Shown here piece after piece: positions 7,597 through 17,152 of a stretch of 17,522 nt of DNA (position 1 is its first letter; the number at the start of each line of letters is the position of its first letter). The notes under the pieces were generated by a model. That model searched no databases. It was not told the DNA's origin and saw only the letters and a program-made list of their open reading frames with translations. The DNA comes from Rhizomucor pusillus. Its lineage: Eukaryota > Mucoromycota > Mucoromycetes > Mucorales > Lichtheimiaceae. Made by a program: the position numbers and the translations under genes. The stretch is from positions 1 through 17,522 of the forward strand of contig FWWN02000173.1 in assembly GCA_900175165.2 (NCBI GenBank), given 5' to 3'.

Positions 7597-10500
7597 ATGG
7601 CACCTTTCAATGGGCCCTCTGGCCAAGAATTGCGCTCGACAAATAAGCCAATGTATGGATCGTCCGCTGTCAACGTTGATGATACGATATACATCTACGG
7701 CGGCTTTTACTCAACACCACCGTGGAATATGGAAGGGCTTTGGAAACTGGATATTAAAGCCAGCAATGCGGAAATAACACAAGTTGCAACTAATCCATAT
7801 GCTTCCCCGGCTTTGATATACAGCCAACTATTGAGTCCTAATAAGGGCGCACTGTATGCTTTTGGTGGTCATCATCCTGTCGACCTCAACGCCACACAAC
7901 CTCCCGAGCCCCTGCGCTATTATCGATTTGACTTTAGTTCGCATGCATGGACTCCTTTGCAAAAAAAGAGCGCTCCACCCCATGAACGCTACTGGCACAC
8001 TGCGACTATGTCGACAGATCGCACAAAGGCGTACATCTTTGGCGGAATGAATATCACTGGCGGTGTTGACGATCACTTCTGGATATATGATTTTGCATTA
8101 GATAAATGGATTGCAGGAGTCACGGAACAGGTCACCAGCAGATGCGGGCATACTGCAAGCATGCTAAGGTCAGTTCATTCACTAATGTCGAAATCCAATA
8201 AAGGGCTATATCTCTAATCAAATTTTCGGTAGAATAGCGATGGGAACTTGGTGATACTCGGGGGATACATCTGTACGGGAAACTATACGACAAACGCTCT
8301 AATATCTAAACAACTATACTCGTTGGACTCGGCAGCAATATATGATACCGCGCAAGGCTTTTGGAGAACCCAGAAGCTAGGAGGATCACACATACCCGCG
8401 CCTCGAACGTATCACAGCGCAGTGACCAGTATGTCTAGGATGCATTCAAGCATACACTGCAGCTGCCTTACTGACTATTGTGATAGCTCATGAGGATAAA
8501 ATTATCGTATGCGGAGGTATAGCTCCTGTGAAAATACGCGTGGAAGCTTGGACCTGATTAGATCGCACAATTTTTGACAGGTCAAGACGGTGCAGCGCAA
8601 CCGTTCCAGAAATACCTTGCCGGTGACGGTGACAAAGCCGCAATGACGGCAATCCTGGACACGAAATCATGGACTTGGAGCTTCCCACCCCCTTCTCCCT
8701 ATCAGCCTTTCCCACGTTCCCATGCTACCGCCGCTGTTATTAATGGAACAACAATGATTTTCGGCTTTGGTAAAGATACTAAACGAAACATATAATATAA
8801 TAGCTTACTAATAGCTGGGCCAAGGTATAAATTATCACACCATCTTTGACGGAATATACATCTTTAACTCTGTAGATAACGTTTGGCTTCCTCCCGTAAC
8901 CCCTGATGCAAGCATTGGTGGAAACCAAGCGACCAGTGTCGGAAGCATAGCAGCTGTAACCACCGTGCTCGGTCTGGCCTTGATCCTGGCAGTATGGTTG
9001 CTCCTACGACGGCTTCGTATAACAGTCTGTCAAGTAGGTCGCAAGATTCTGCAGGGATTGTGGACACCACGGTAAGCATAACATCGGCATTTATGATGTT
9101 TATCTTGATTCCAATATTTTCAAACTGATCGGTCAACCTGTCGGCAGCGCTGGAGAACCCTTGTGGGCGGAAGTTACTCGCCTTTTATGCAGATTGATTT
9201 TCTTTGGGATTCTCATTGTCGTCGTGGTAATGATGGTTTTTCAAATCCGCGATAGCCCTATCATCGACCAAAAATACTATAGCCGAAGAGATGACAATAC
9301 CATCGACGTTCCAGGTAAATTTGATAGATAACAAAGGACCGGCACCTTTTCCATTAAAGGTTTCTTGAATCTTGTTCAAATAGATATACGCTTCTGCTTT
9401 GATGGATGGGAATATGGCAACAATGCCGAATTACCTTACTTGCAATGCTCTACAGATTTTGGGGTGTCATGCAGCGAATACTTGTCAAATATCACCAAGG
9501 AAGTGCAGTCAGGGCTCAACTATTACGGAAAAGGTCTTGAATGCTTCCTTTTCCGAACGCCAGAATCATTTCGGTTGGGTTACACGAATGATCGATTGCA
9601 TGGTTCCGGTTCATATCTCAAGTTTTATTACTACGGAGAACGGTTGCCGAGTAATCAGTCCAGAGTCCATATATCATTCTATAACAAGTATCACGATCCA
9701 AACTTTGCAGCTTATGGTATTAGCGATCCATACAACATGCCATTCTCATGGTATCACCCCGGAGAAAATGCCGAATTTCAGTCTATGGAACAAGAAAACT
9801 TGAGAACGGATAACTCATTCGATCTTGATCCGAACGTCGTGAGCACAGCAAGCTACAGTCTTTACGAACGCGACAGTATCCGTTCGAATGAAAGCTGGAA
9901 TTACGTGGGCATAGCAGTAATTCGAGACAAGACGTTTGGCATAGAAACGAGCGTCAAATCCGAGTCTCTTGTGAGCGAATACGCTTCCAATCCGCAACCA
10001 CTAGGCTCCCTGCATATCTTCCCGACTAGCTACGATCTTGCTATTATTAGAGAGCAACGTGCTTTTTCATTATTGAATGCGATGGGCATTGTAGGCGGCA
10101 TCTTTGGACTTATCGTCGGTCTGCAAGCTTATCTCTTTGGATACCGGCCACGCTCGCCATGGGGAGTTATCCATAGATGGTCTGTTGGTCAGATGCGACG
10201 ATCACTTTTGCAAGGCCTTTCATCCACCTTTCCGAAAAGTGTAAATGTGCCTATCGTCCATCCAGTTCACCGCCGATTTTCTGTGGCAACCTCAAGGACA
10301 AGAAACTTCGAGCATCCTGTAAGCACAGCAGCAAAGCAATCGCTGAGGGATCCTGGCAACAAAAATAACCAAGTAAAAACAGCAACACTCCCCGAGGACG
10401 ACTACGATGAGGAGGATAGTAACCGAATGGCAAGATTGGAGGAACGAATGCACGTGATGGAAATGTTATTCCAGGCATATTATATCAACGACGAGGTTTT

Positions 10501-10606
10501 CCAATCGCTTGCACACGCTCTGCAATCAGACTTGAGACAAGAACGACATGATAGGAGGCGTAAACGAAAATTTTCATTCTTTGATAGTCAAAACAATGAA
10601 AAATGA
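7597..10606 (+). CDS. Kelch-propeller membrane protein with second extracellular-type domain
   Basis: Seven exons: 7597-8168, 8238-8428, 8487-8516, 8581-8769, 8825-9071, 9148-9314, 9384-10606, giving 872 residues. The N-terminal half has six kelch blades. Blade cores include TIYIYGG, ALYAFGG, AYIFGG, LVILGGY, KIIVCGG and a degenerate MIFGFG, each followed by a strand ending near a Trp. A membrane helix follows at about 366-388, a cytosolic-type basic loop, and a second helix at about 426-443. A second domain (466-690) holds the Cys residues of IRFCFDGW, CSTDFGVSC and LECFLF. The third helix is about 695-717. The tail has an acidic run, a coiled-coil-like LEERMHVMEMLFQ segment (from about 812) and a basic RRRKRK end. 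The ATG at 7597 has a good AAAATGG context, but no signal peptide is visible. Function is unknown; adhesion or surface signalling is only a guess. The intron at 8770 uses the AG after a TACTAAT branch site. Confidence 0.82.
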
Positions 10607-10709
10607 AGAAGTTTTGATATGTAAGCATTCCATCCGTATTCATACGCGGGTTGGAGAGAATATGTAGAATCTTGCGTGATATGCTTGATCATTTATATAT
10701 GCTGATGTT
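10607..10709. other. Convergent intergenic gap
   Basis: 103 bp separate the stop codons of the kelch protein and the GDT1-like gene. No canonical AATAAA is visible on either strand; minus-strand TATATAAAT near 10695 could serve the GDT1-like gene. Confidence 0.3.
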
Positions 10710-11818
10710 TCACGCCAATTGTCCGTGATATGCATGGAAGCTGTAATATACACCAAAAATGAGAAACAGTACTGCACCGACAAGAGTAACTGATGTTTAC
10801 AGAATACTATATTAGTGCAAAAGATCACTTTGTTTCTCACCTGGACATTCTTTACATTACCTGTTCGCACCGATATTTTGGCTGCCAACATTCGTCCACC
10901 TATAACCGCCAAGGCAGTACACATTGTATGACCAACAATGACGCCAGCGGTCACCCAATATACATTCTAGAATCAAACATTAAATTGCCTGCAATCATGG
11001 AACTACCGGAAAAACATACATTCGCAGCTGCAAGCGCAATCGTGGATATTTGCGAACGGTCACCCCATTCTCCAAGAAAAGTCAACACGAATGTCTGTAC
11101 GAATACCGGGGAGAAAACGAGCTGCATCAGGTTCATCAGTCCTTCCTTGGCTTTCTCTGCTTTTGAGACACGGCGCATTTCCTCGGATTCCATGCCGCCA
11201 ACTTCGAGAGCTTCTAGCTTATGCATATGATCCCGTTCCTCAACTTGCTTCAATTCCTGCTCTACTTCACTCATTTCTTCTTGACCCTCGTTCTTGTCCA
11301 TATGCCATCCTTCCCAAAGCATTCGTAGACCGAAGCAAAAGAAGAGCAGTGCTGCGATGACATCCGTGTAAGTTTTGGGTATCAAATTGGGAACTACGTG
11401 TCCAAGGAAAGCAGACAGGATAGACATGATAGCCAATGAAGAAAATGCAGCTGCAAATACAACCAATCGAGAGTGTTTCATAGCCATGATGCAGGCGATC
11501 AGAAACGTCTTGTCGCCGATTTCGGACACGATAATCATCAACAAGGATATCAGCAACGATTGCTCCAAATCTTCCATATCATCTCTCGGCTGTTCAGGTC
11601 GTATGTCTGTATCCTGAAATGTTGACACGTCGTCATCAGATTGTGTACTCATGGCAGCGGCATCGACAAACTACAGACGAGGATGAGTATACGCTCAAAT
11701 ATCTTTAGGTCTCGATAGGTACTTCGTCAACTGGATCGACTTGACCATACACTGATATTGCAAGAAATGCAACAAGTAGTGCAACGAGGCATATATTAAG
11801 GGACGATCTGCTTGTCAT
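10710..11818 (-). CDS. GDT1: GDT1/TMEM165 family cation (Mn/Ca)-proton transporter
   Basis: Four exons right to left: 11818-11723, 11670-11020, 10966-10861, 10789-10710, giving 310 residues. Family members sit in Golgi or related membranes, import Mn and Ca, and support glycosylation. Both hallmark motifs are present: EIGDKT (82-87) and EWGDRS (233-238), each within a three-helix half. The second half continues VIVGHTMCTALAVIGGRMLA and ends in a helix with FLIFGVYYSF. A charged, Glu-rich loop of about 65 residues joins the halves. I choose the start at 11818 over the ATG at 11652. The upstream exon encodes a clear signal peptide (SSLNICLVALLVAFLAISVYG) and joins in phase through a 52-bp intron, matching the secretory N-terminus of yeast Gdt1. 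Only about 310 residues were expected for the family. The gene is convergent with the kelch gene. Confidence 0.92.
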
Positions 11819-12475
11819 GATGAAAAAGGACGGGAAGGTTTTGATTCCGTCGTTCCGTCGTTTTTCTGCTTTTGGCTTATCGCCTGATTTTGCTATGTCT
11901 CAGAGCCCGATAAATGCTAGATCTGTCTATCCAATACTTACATAAAAGATAACAATAAAGTTTGCATTTTAAATTCTTACTTCGCATTACTGTACAATAT
12001 CTCTTTCGCTGAAAATACTGCATCAAAAAGGTAGATACATTATTTGCAGCAGCAGAAGCGCCAAGGATGATTGTCATTACTGTTGGACTATAATGTGCAT
12101 GTTAGACGCATCACATTCAGTAATCTGCAGAGTTGTTATGTAAATACCATTTAGTATCCGATAGGTAACAATCTTTATATACAATAGGACCATAGGCTGC
12201 GACAGCTGATCGCAAAAACATCTGTCTGGCAACACGTTTTAGCTTACAACGTTTGAAAAATGTGCGACATGGACGGCATATGACACTACATAAAGACCAG
12301 CATTGCCAAAGACTAGCTATATATTAAATATCTGGGAGGCTATCTAGCAGACAGACCAACTTCTCCTACCAGGAAATGGAGTATCCTTCCGAACACGCCG
12401 CGCAAAAGCATCGGACTGATTCCAACTGATTTGACAGTGTGACTGTCGTTGTGCTTTTGAAGCCTCTACGTGAAG
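11819..12475 (-). pseudogene. Decayed MFS-like transporter fragment (tentative)
   Basis: On the minus strand, coding-like hydrophobic segments appear between stops and frame changes. FGNAGLYVVSYAVHVAHFS lies near 12320-12260. AVAAYGPIVYKD lies near 12215-12175. SPTVMTIILGASAAANNV and FLMQYFQRKR lie near 12095-12005. Splice-like joints (GTATTT at about 12150 to ATAG at about 12093) link the last two in frame. The pattern resembles the middle helices of anion:cation-symporter-type MFS transporters, but the first segment cannot be joined in phase. The C-terminal third is missing because the GDT1-like gene starts immediately after. I could not identify a parent gene with confidence. Positions are approximate. 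The stretch also contains the GDT1 promoter. Confidence 0.3.
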
Positions 12476-12536
12476 CTATCCAGCAGACAGACGTACTTCA
12501 ACTAGCAAGAGAAATAGAACCTTCGGCGAAACAAGC
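12336..12536 (-). repeat. Degenerate direct duplication of ~64 bp
   Basis: Minus-strand copies at 12536-12472 and 12398-12336 align over their length with small indels. Both end in GTCTGTCTGCT(G/A)GATAGC. Their translations stay similar (LLLVEVRLSAG against LVGEVGLSAR), so a short coding segment was probably copied and then decayed. A spacer of about 73 bp separates them. Confidence 0.45.
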
Positions 12537-12687
12537 TGAGACGGCCGTAATAAAATAGCAACAACTAAGGAAGGTAGACAAATGAGCAAAAAGCCTTTGA
12601 CGCCTGCTATCATGTACATCGTAGACATCCTGACCCAACGGGTGCTTCTCTTCTTCAACAATGTAAATCCATTGTCTAAAGCGCTCA
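12476..12687 (-). pseudogene. Unidentified exon-like open segment
   Basis: A good 3' splice site (TATTTACAG, ending at 12688) precedes an open frame encoding SGERFRQWIYIVEEEKHP, then GQDVYDVHDSRRQRLFAHL, then a hydrophobic stretch and a stop near 12490. No upstream exon with a start codon is seen in the 140 bp before it. I do not recognise it. It may be a remnant of the same decayed transporter, whose N-terminal tails often carry such charged sequence, or of another gene. Confidence 0.3.
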
Positions 12688-12825
12688 CCAGAATCTGTAA
12701 ATATTTTATATCAGTATCAGCATATTATTGACTGTAAAGAAGAGGCTGCTATCTATTTATCAAGTGTTAGGTATAACAGATGCTATATTATGTAGATATA
12801 ATAGTACAATTAATACAATAGTATG

Positions 12826-14935
12826 CTATGCAGTTCTTTCGGCACATTTTTCCTTATCTTCCTTATCGTCCACTTTGCGCCCCAAAAGATCACGGTTGTC
12901 AAACTGGTTTTGCGTATTTCCGAGCTTGATATCCGTAACAAAAAAGTAAGCAATAAGCGGAGGGAAGATGGCAGTAATTGTTGCACCAATGCAAAGGTTG
13001 CGCATAACAACACTGTAAGCTTGAATAGCTCCTTCTCGTATGGGATCACCAGCAGTGTAGGCTCCAATGTTAGTAATTGAACTGTAGAGCTCGTTGATGA
13101 GAGTGGTGTTGTTGGTGGGTACATGTTTCGCAAGCTCGCCTGGCATTTGGTTCGTCCAAACTGCAGTGGCAATAGCAGATCCCAATGAATTTCCAATTTC
13201 GGCAAGGAGTAGCACCAATGCTGCAACAACGGCCATATCAGTGTGAGGAACTTTGGCGACGGCGATAACAGATGAAATAGTCGAAGCAAAGCCGCCTCCC
13301 ATGCTCTGAAGAAGCTGACACCAGACGAGTTCGACGGTCGGACCAAGAGCACCTCGCGAGTGGATCATCAAACCGACGCCGAGTAGTCGCACCAGCAGAC
13401 CACCGATAAGGAACCACTTGGGATGGCTCCAGAAGAGAAGGATTACGCCCACGAGGAGACCAGAAGAGCAAAGACCAAGGGTCTGGATGGAGCTGAAATA
13501 CGACAGCTCGCGATAGGACCAGTCCGATTTGACGACGTAGACAAAGGAATACTGGTATACGTATTGGAGATAGAAGGAGACAAAATCGAAGAAGCTGATG
13601 AAAATGGCCGCCGCGATGTTTCCATTTTTGAAGAATCTGAGAGGAGCAATGGGTCGAAATCCCCACTTGCCAGCAAGCACGATTTCCCAGTAAGCAAAGA
13701 CAAGCAGCAGGATAACACCTATGACAATCATAACGATCATGGAAGGCGTCGCCCAACCATTAGCAGCCTTAGGTGCGAGACCAAGTGGCAGAAGGATGAG
13801 TGCAAGGGCAGCAGCAATCAAAATAAGCCCAGGTATCTACAATATGAAAAAGTGATTAATGACAAAAGATATGGAAAGGAAAGTATGGTTCCTTCTATAC
13901 ATACATCCATTTGCTTGCAGGCGTGAATGGTACCCTTGATTGGATGCTTGAATATGTTCTGTTCCAGATTGGGAATGTATTGGATCATGTTCATCTTTTT
14001 GGCCTTTCTTTGGCCCCAAAGGAGGGCTCCAATGACTGGCACCAGACAAGCGGGGACCATGATGATGAACATGCCATAACCCCATCGCCACCCGCCGCTG
14101 CTGAGTATGCCCTGAGCTATTTCAGCTGTGATAAACGTATTGATGATCCATGGGATATTCAATAAGCCAGCGGCAAAGGCACGGTATCTCAAAGTGGTAA
14201 CATCAGCCAGAATAATAGAGGTAAGCATCTAAAAGAATATGCAATGTCTCAGTACTAAATGTGTGTTGTTTTCATGGATTTTTCCAAAATGATCTCACCT
14301 GAAGACCCGTGTTTCCAAATGAGTATATAATCTGTGCAACAGCAATTTGACCAATGTTGTTAGCCGAGGCGTAGAGGATGTATCCAATAACGTATAAAAT
14401 CAACACGAGGATGCTGTCGATGCATTAATATTTGCAATAGTTATGGAAATACTGCATCGGTGTAACTTACTATGTTTCACCGCGCCCGATATAATCGGCA
14501 AGCTTAGCCATAAACGGTTTACCAACAGCCGTGACAATAGCTCCAGCAGTAGTGACAGTGCCTGTAAGAGAATGCTGGAGTACGGATGACGTCGCGTATG
14601 CTAAATACTGGTAGGTTGTACCACCATCGAGAGAGTAGATATAAGAGGCTAAACCGAGACCAACCAGCAAGAAGATGTAGCCTCGTTTACCCCAGACAGC
14701 TTGAGCAGCCTAACGTTGATGCACAGATCAATCTCTGAAACAACCAAGTAATATTGACCATCCATACCTCTACTTTAGCTACACCAGCCGAAAGCTCTCT
14801 ATCATGCACATCGTCTGACGAAGCAGCTCTCTGATTCACACTTTGCGCTTCAGCTTGGGACTCGATATCGTTCTTCTTATCAAGATCATTGTTCTTTTCA
14901 GATAATTCCTCCGCCTTCTTCAAGGTATCGGGCAT
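12826..14935 (-). CDS. Siderophore-iron transporter, MFS SIT1/ARN family
   Basis: Five exons right to left: 14935-14768, 14709-14471, 14413-14299, 14228-13905, 13836-12826, giving 618 residues, normal for the 14-helix siderophore:proton symporters. It would import ferric siderophores across the plasma or endosomal membrane. An acidic, soluble N-terminus (about 1-55) precedes VWGKRGYIFLLVGLGLA in helix 1. The helix 2-3 loop has LADYIGRGE (126-134). Further family features are IIYSFGNTGLQ, ILADVTTLRYRAF and GGWRWGYGMFIIMVPA; FFDFVSFYLQYVYQY; LLQSMGGGFASTISSVIAVA; and AGDPIREGAIQAYSVVM near the last helices. All four introns join in phase. Substrate specificity cannot be read. No siderophore synthesis gene is in the window, so uptake of siderophores made elsewhere is possible. 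An iron-GATA consensus lies upstream. Confidence 0.92.
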
Positions 14936-16457
14936 CTATCGAAGGAGAATTGAATATTGGAACAGCATACAATGAGTGCATCAAGCAAATCCACATACTT
15001 CACACAAATGGAGAATGTTTGCTTCGGGAGAAGAGACGGTGACGACGAGCGAGGGCTTCTTTTTATCAACAATAAAAGTGCTGTTCCTTTATCTGATTGT
15101 ACTCTTCTTCTAGTTCCAATACGTAACCATTGTCGCACGATCGCGCATTTTTGTAAAGTTGGACTCTTCTGGACAAGTCGCCGCTCTGCGGGTTTACCTG
15201 GTACTGAGCAACTCTTTTGACAGCTTTTCTTGTTATGTAAGTCATTTTTGGATGACATGGAGACTGGCAGTTAATTTGAATGTAAAGCTTTTAAAAGCTT
15301 TTCTATTTTGCTCATAAGTCATTGTATTCTATGTATGCAAAGAAAGGAACTTAATACTGTAGATAAGCATGCCTCTTAAATATATAGCTACATTTGTTGT
15401 TTCCTTTAATTACTGTATAGTACTAGAAGGTATAATCATCAAATAATAAGCTCGATACAATTTCGTTTATTAGTCCTTCCAATGAATATTCTGCATTGAT
15501 TGATGGTGGGATATTATGAGATCGATTTGTGGACGACCTTATTACTTTTCCTAGGATTTTGCATAAGGCACCAGGTTCAGGAAAACAAGTTTCCTGGCAG
15601 CTCGTAAGCAATTGATTCACTAATTGATATATTTAGATGTAGCACCACTATCTAGCAGTACGAAAGTCGATTTTTTGCTGCAAATTGCACAGTGCAGAGG
15701 CAGAAATCCATTTTATGCTTCGACGGACATCACTTCTGTTTGCTAGTTGTCGATCAGCCCTGCCGGAGGACACAGTCGCATCTGAATTCTGAGGAATTAC
15801 TACGGACGCTCCATCTAGCTTCCATATGATGACGGAACAATCCGGTCCTATAAATAAGCTATGATAGTCTGTTATCCAATTCTCGCTATTTTTGAATGGA
15901 GTCTCCATTCTTCGGCGGTTTTGCATCTGCTTCGCTCCTGCAAGCGTAACGCTTGTCGAAGGCCTGGTATATTTAGACCTGCGTTCGCAAATATTAACAG
16001 TTTTGGACTTTGGAGACAGTCCCATTTAGTATTAATCTTAATTTGCTGGAACCAGCAACATGGACTCGGCGGATTATTCTTCCTCTGCTACGTATGGTTT
16101 TTTTAGCCTCATAGCCTAACTAGGAAACAGAATGGTAGCTGGATCTAATATATAGAGAGCTCCAAAGCCGATTCCAGCAGTTCCGCACATGGCTGCAGAT
16201 GAAGACTACCTTCGCTTTGCAATACGAAAAAAGTGTTTAGGAAAAACCTATAAATCTGCACATCAACCTTGTCATTGGCATGCTTCATAAACAAATGGAT
16301 TTTGCCACGCCAGCGCTGATACAACCATTATTCGAGGATGGAAGTAGCTGTAAGAATATGAAATATCACTGACATCCGTTCCTCTACCGTCTCAGTACCA
16401 TCCTCTGTATCCCTTTCTCGTATGTTGTATCTTTAAAGATATATGGCCATAGCCAGT
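14936..16457. other. 1.5-kb gap without a recognisable gene
   Basis: The left part is the promoter of the siderophore transporter. An 18-bp perfect palindrome, AAAGCTTTTAAAAGCTTT, lies at 15284-15301. Short minus-strand open frames at 15423-15620 and 15648-16025, and a segment near 16195-16130 reading MCGTAGIGFGALYILDPA, look faintly coding. They have no start, splice or family support and are interrupted by stops. They may be old gene or transposon debris. I see no RNA gene and no transposon terminus of the type found at the window margins. Confidence 0.35.
15089..15097 (-). promoter_or_regulatory. Iron-responsive GATA-factor consensus site (ATCAGATAA)
   Basis: Minus-strand ATCAGATAA matches exactly the ATCWGATAA consensus known for fungal iron regulators (SreA, Sre1, Urbs1). 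It lies 154 bp upstream of the siderophore-transporter ATG. A further AGATAA (plus strand) is at 15361-15366. Repression of the transporter under iron sufficiency is inferred from motif and position. Confidence 0.55.
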
Positions 16458-16901
16458 TTATTCTCTATTCATGTTGTTATACTGCCATTGATCTTTGGGA
16501 ATAGGGACCTCGAGAGGTTCCCATGGCTTCCATTCTTCCATCTTGCCAACGAGTTTGAGTTCATCCTCGGCTTGCATGATGAGCTCTTCGATCTGACCGC
16601 AGTCTATGGCTTTCTCGATCTCGTTTACGTCTTCAGTTCCCTGCACAATTGCCAAACGATGCTGGGTCATGCTCTCTGCTGCTTGCCGATACACTGCATG
16701 TGCGGGAAGGCGCGACAAAGCGGTCAAGGTCTTGTTGTATGTATCAATGAGGTGAGGACGAGGATTCGGGTGTACGGGGATGCCGGTCAAACCGGTCGTT
16801 GCCTGCAAATTGTTCCTTAGTTTATCATAAAGGTTAATACTCCCAGAGCAAACAATAGTAACCTTTCTCGCAGCCTGGAGCAATGGGCGCGTAAAGAACA
16901 T
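16458..16901 (-). CDS. NADH:ubiquinone oxidoreductase subunit NDUFA5 (complex I B13)
   Basis: Two exons right to left, 16901-16863 and 16802-16458, giving 127 residues. NDUFA5 is a supernumerary subunit of mitochondrial complex I on the matrix arm. The start MFFTRPLLQAARK joins directly to ATTGLTGIPVHPNPRPHLI, the family opening. VYRQAAESMTQHRLAIV, IEELIMQAEDELKL and MEEWKPWEPLEVP follow, and the end falls near DQWQYNN, so the whole domain is present. The reading frame is open upstream to 17018, but that extension does not resemble the family. The 60-bp intron (16862-16803) has no in-frame stop and a length divisible by three, so a retained form would also be open. GTTACT is a weak donor. Confidence 0.92.
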   Translation of the reverse strand: MFFTRPLLQAARKVTIVCSGSINLYDKLRNNLQATTGLTGIPVHPNPRPHLIDTYNKTLTALSRLPAHAVYRQAAESMTQHRLAIVQGTEDVNEIEKAIDCGQIEELIMQAEDELKLVGKMEEWKPWEPLEVPIPKDQWQYNNMNRE

Positions 16902-17066
16902 TTTCAGGTGAGTTGAGTTATCCCTTACGACCCTTGTGCTCTTTTTGGAGCTCTTTGGGCGTGACTTGGTCTGAAAATTTGGCACAGTGTGGATAACTCC
17001 ATCAGCTTCTCTTCTCAAGAGCAGTAAGATTCGTCAATACCTAATTATCCATTTTGATGGAAAAAT
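16902..17066 (-). promoter_or_regulatory. Upstream region of the NDUFA5 gene
   Basis: About 165 bp separate the complex I gene from the transposon-like terminus at 17067. An open frame crosses part of it but lacks conserved sequence. No TATA-like box is obvious. Confidence 0.3.
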
Positions 17067-17152
17067 TACAGGATTTTCCCTAATACTTTGCGCTAGTGGA
17101 GACATTGTTTTGCGCTGTGCTCTTACTGATTTTGCGCCAATAGCAGCCCATT
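17067..17152 (+). mobile_element. Tc1/mariner-like left terminus with three 22-bp-spaced TTTGCGC repeats
   Basis: TA at 17067-17068 is followed by CAGGATTTTCCCTAATAC and then TTTGCGC at 17087-17093. TTTGCGC recurs at 17109-17115 and 17131-17137, an exact 22-bp period. The first copy begins 18 nt after the TA, the same offset as the ATGTCGC heptamers of the elements at 1-551 and 1599-1701. CAGGATTTTCCC also resembles their CAGTGCTTCC and CACTTTTTCC openings. No transposase is visible in the remaining 370 bp and no matching opposite end is found. The element probably continues beyond the window or is a remnant. Confidence 0.5.

Noticed and set aside
9365..10606. Separate single-exon membrane protein gene
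   Set aside because: The ATG at 9365 lies inside an intron, and family-like sequence begins only at 9384. Exon 6 joins to it in phase, so it is the 3' exon of the kelch gene.
10951..11652. GDT1-like gene starting at the ATG at 11652
   Set aside because: An upstream exon with a clear signal peptide joins in phase through a standard intron, matching the family's secretory N-terminus.
12810..13352. 180-codon minus-strand frame overlapping the siderophore transporter
   Set aside because: It is a different frame of the same strand within the transporter's last exon. The transporter frame is conserved; this one is not.
13423..13926. 167-codon plus-strand frame
   Set aside because: Antisense shadow of the siderophore transporter, with a hydrophilic sequence produced by complementing membrane helices.
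15648..16025. 125-codon minus-strand frame
   Set aside because: No recognised domain, no supporting exon, and the adjacent frames look equally coding-like. Kept only as possible debris in the gap entry.
16902..17018. N-terminal extension of NDUFA5
   Set aside because: The extension is basic and unconserved, whereas MFFTRPLLQAARK matches the family start.
17087..17137. CRISPR-like repeat because of regular spacing
   Set aside because: Repeat units are only seven bases, there are three of them, and the genome is eukaryotic. Position next to a TA terminus fits a transposase-binding array.
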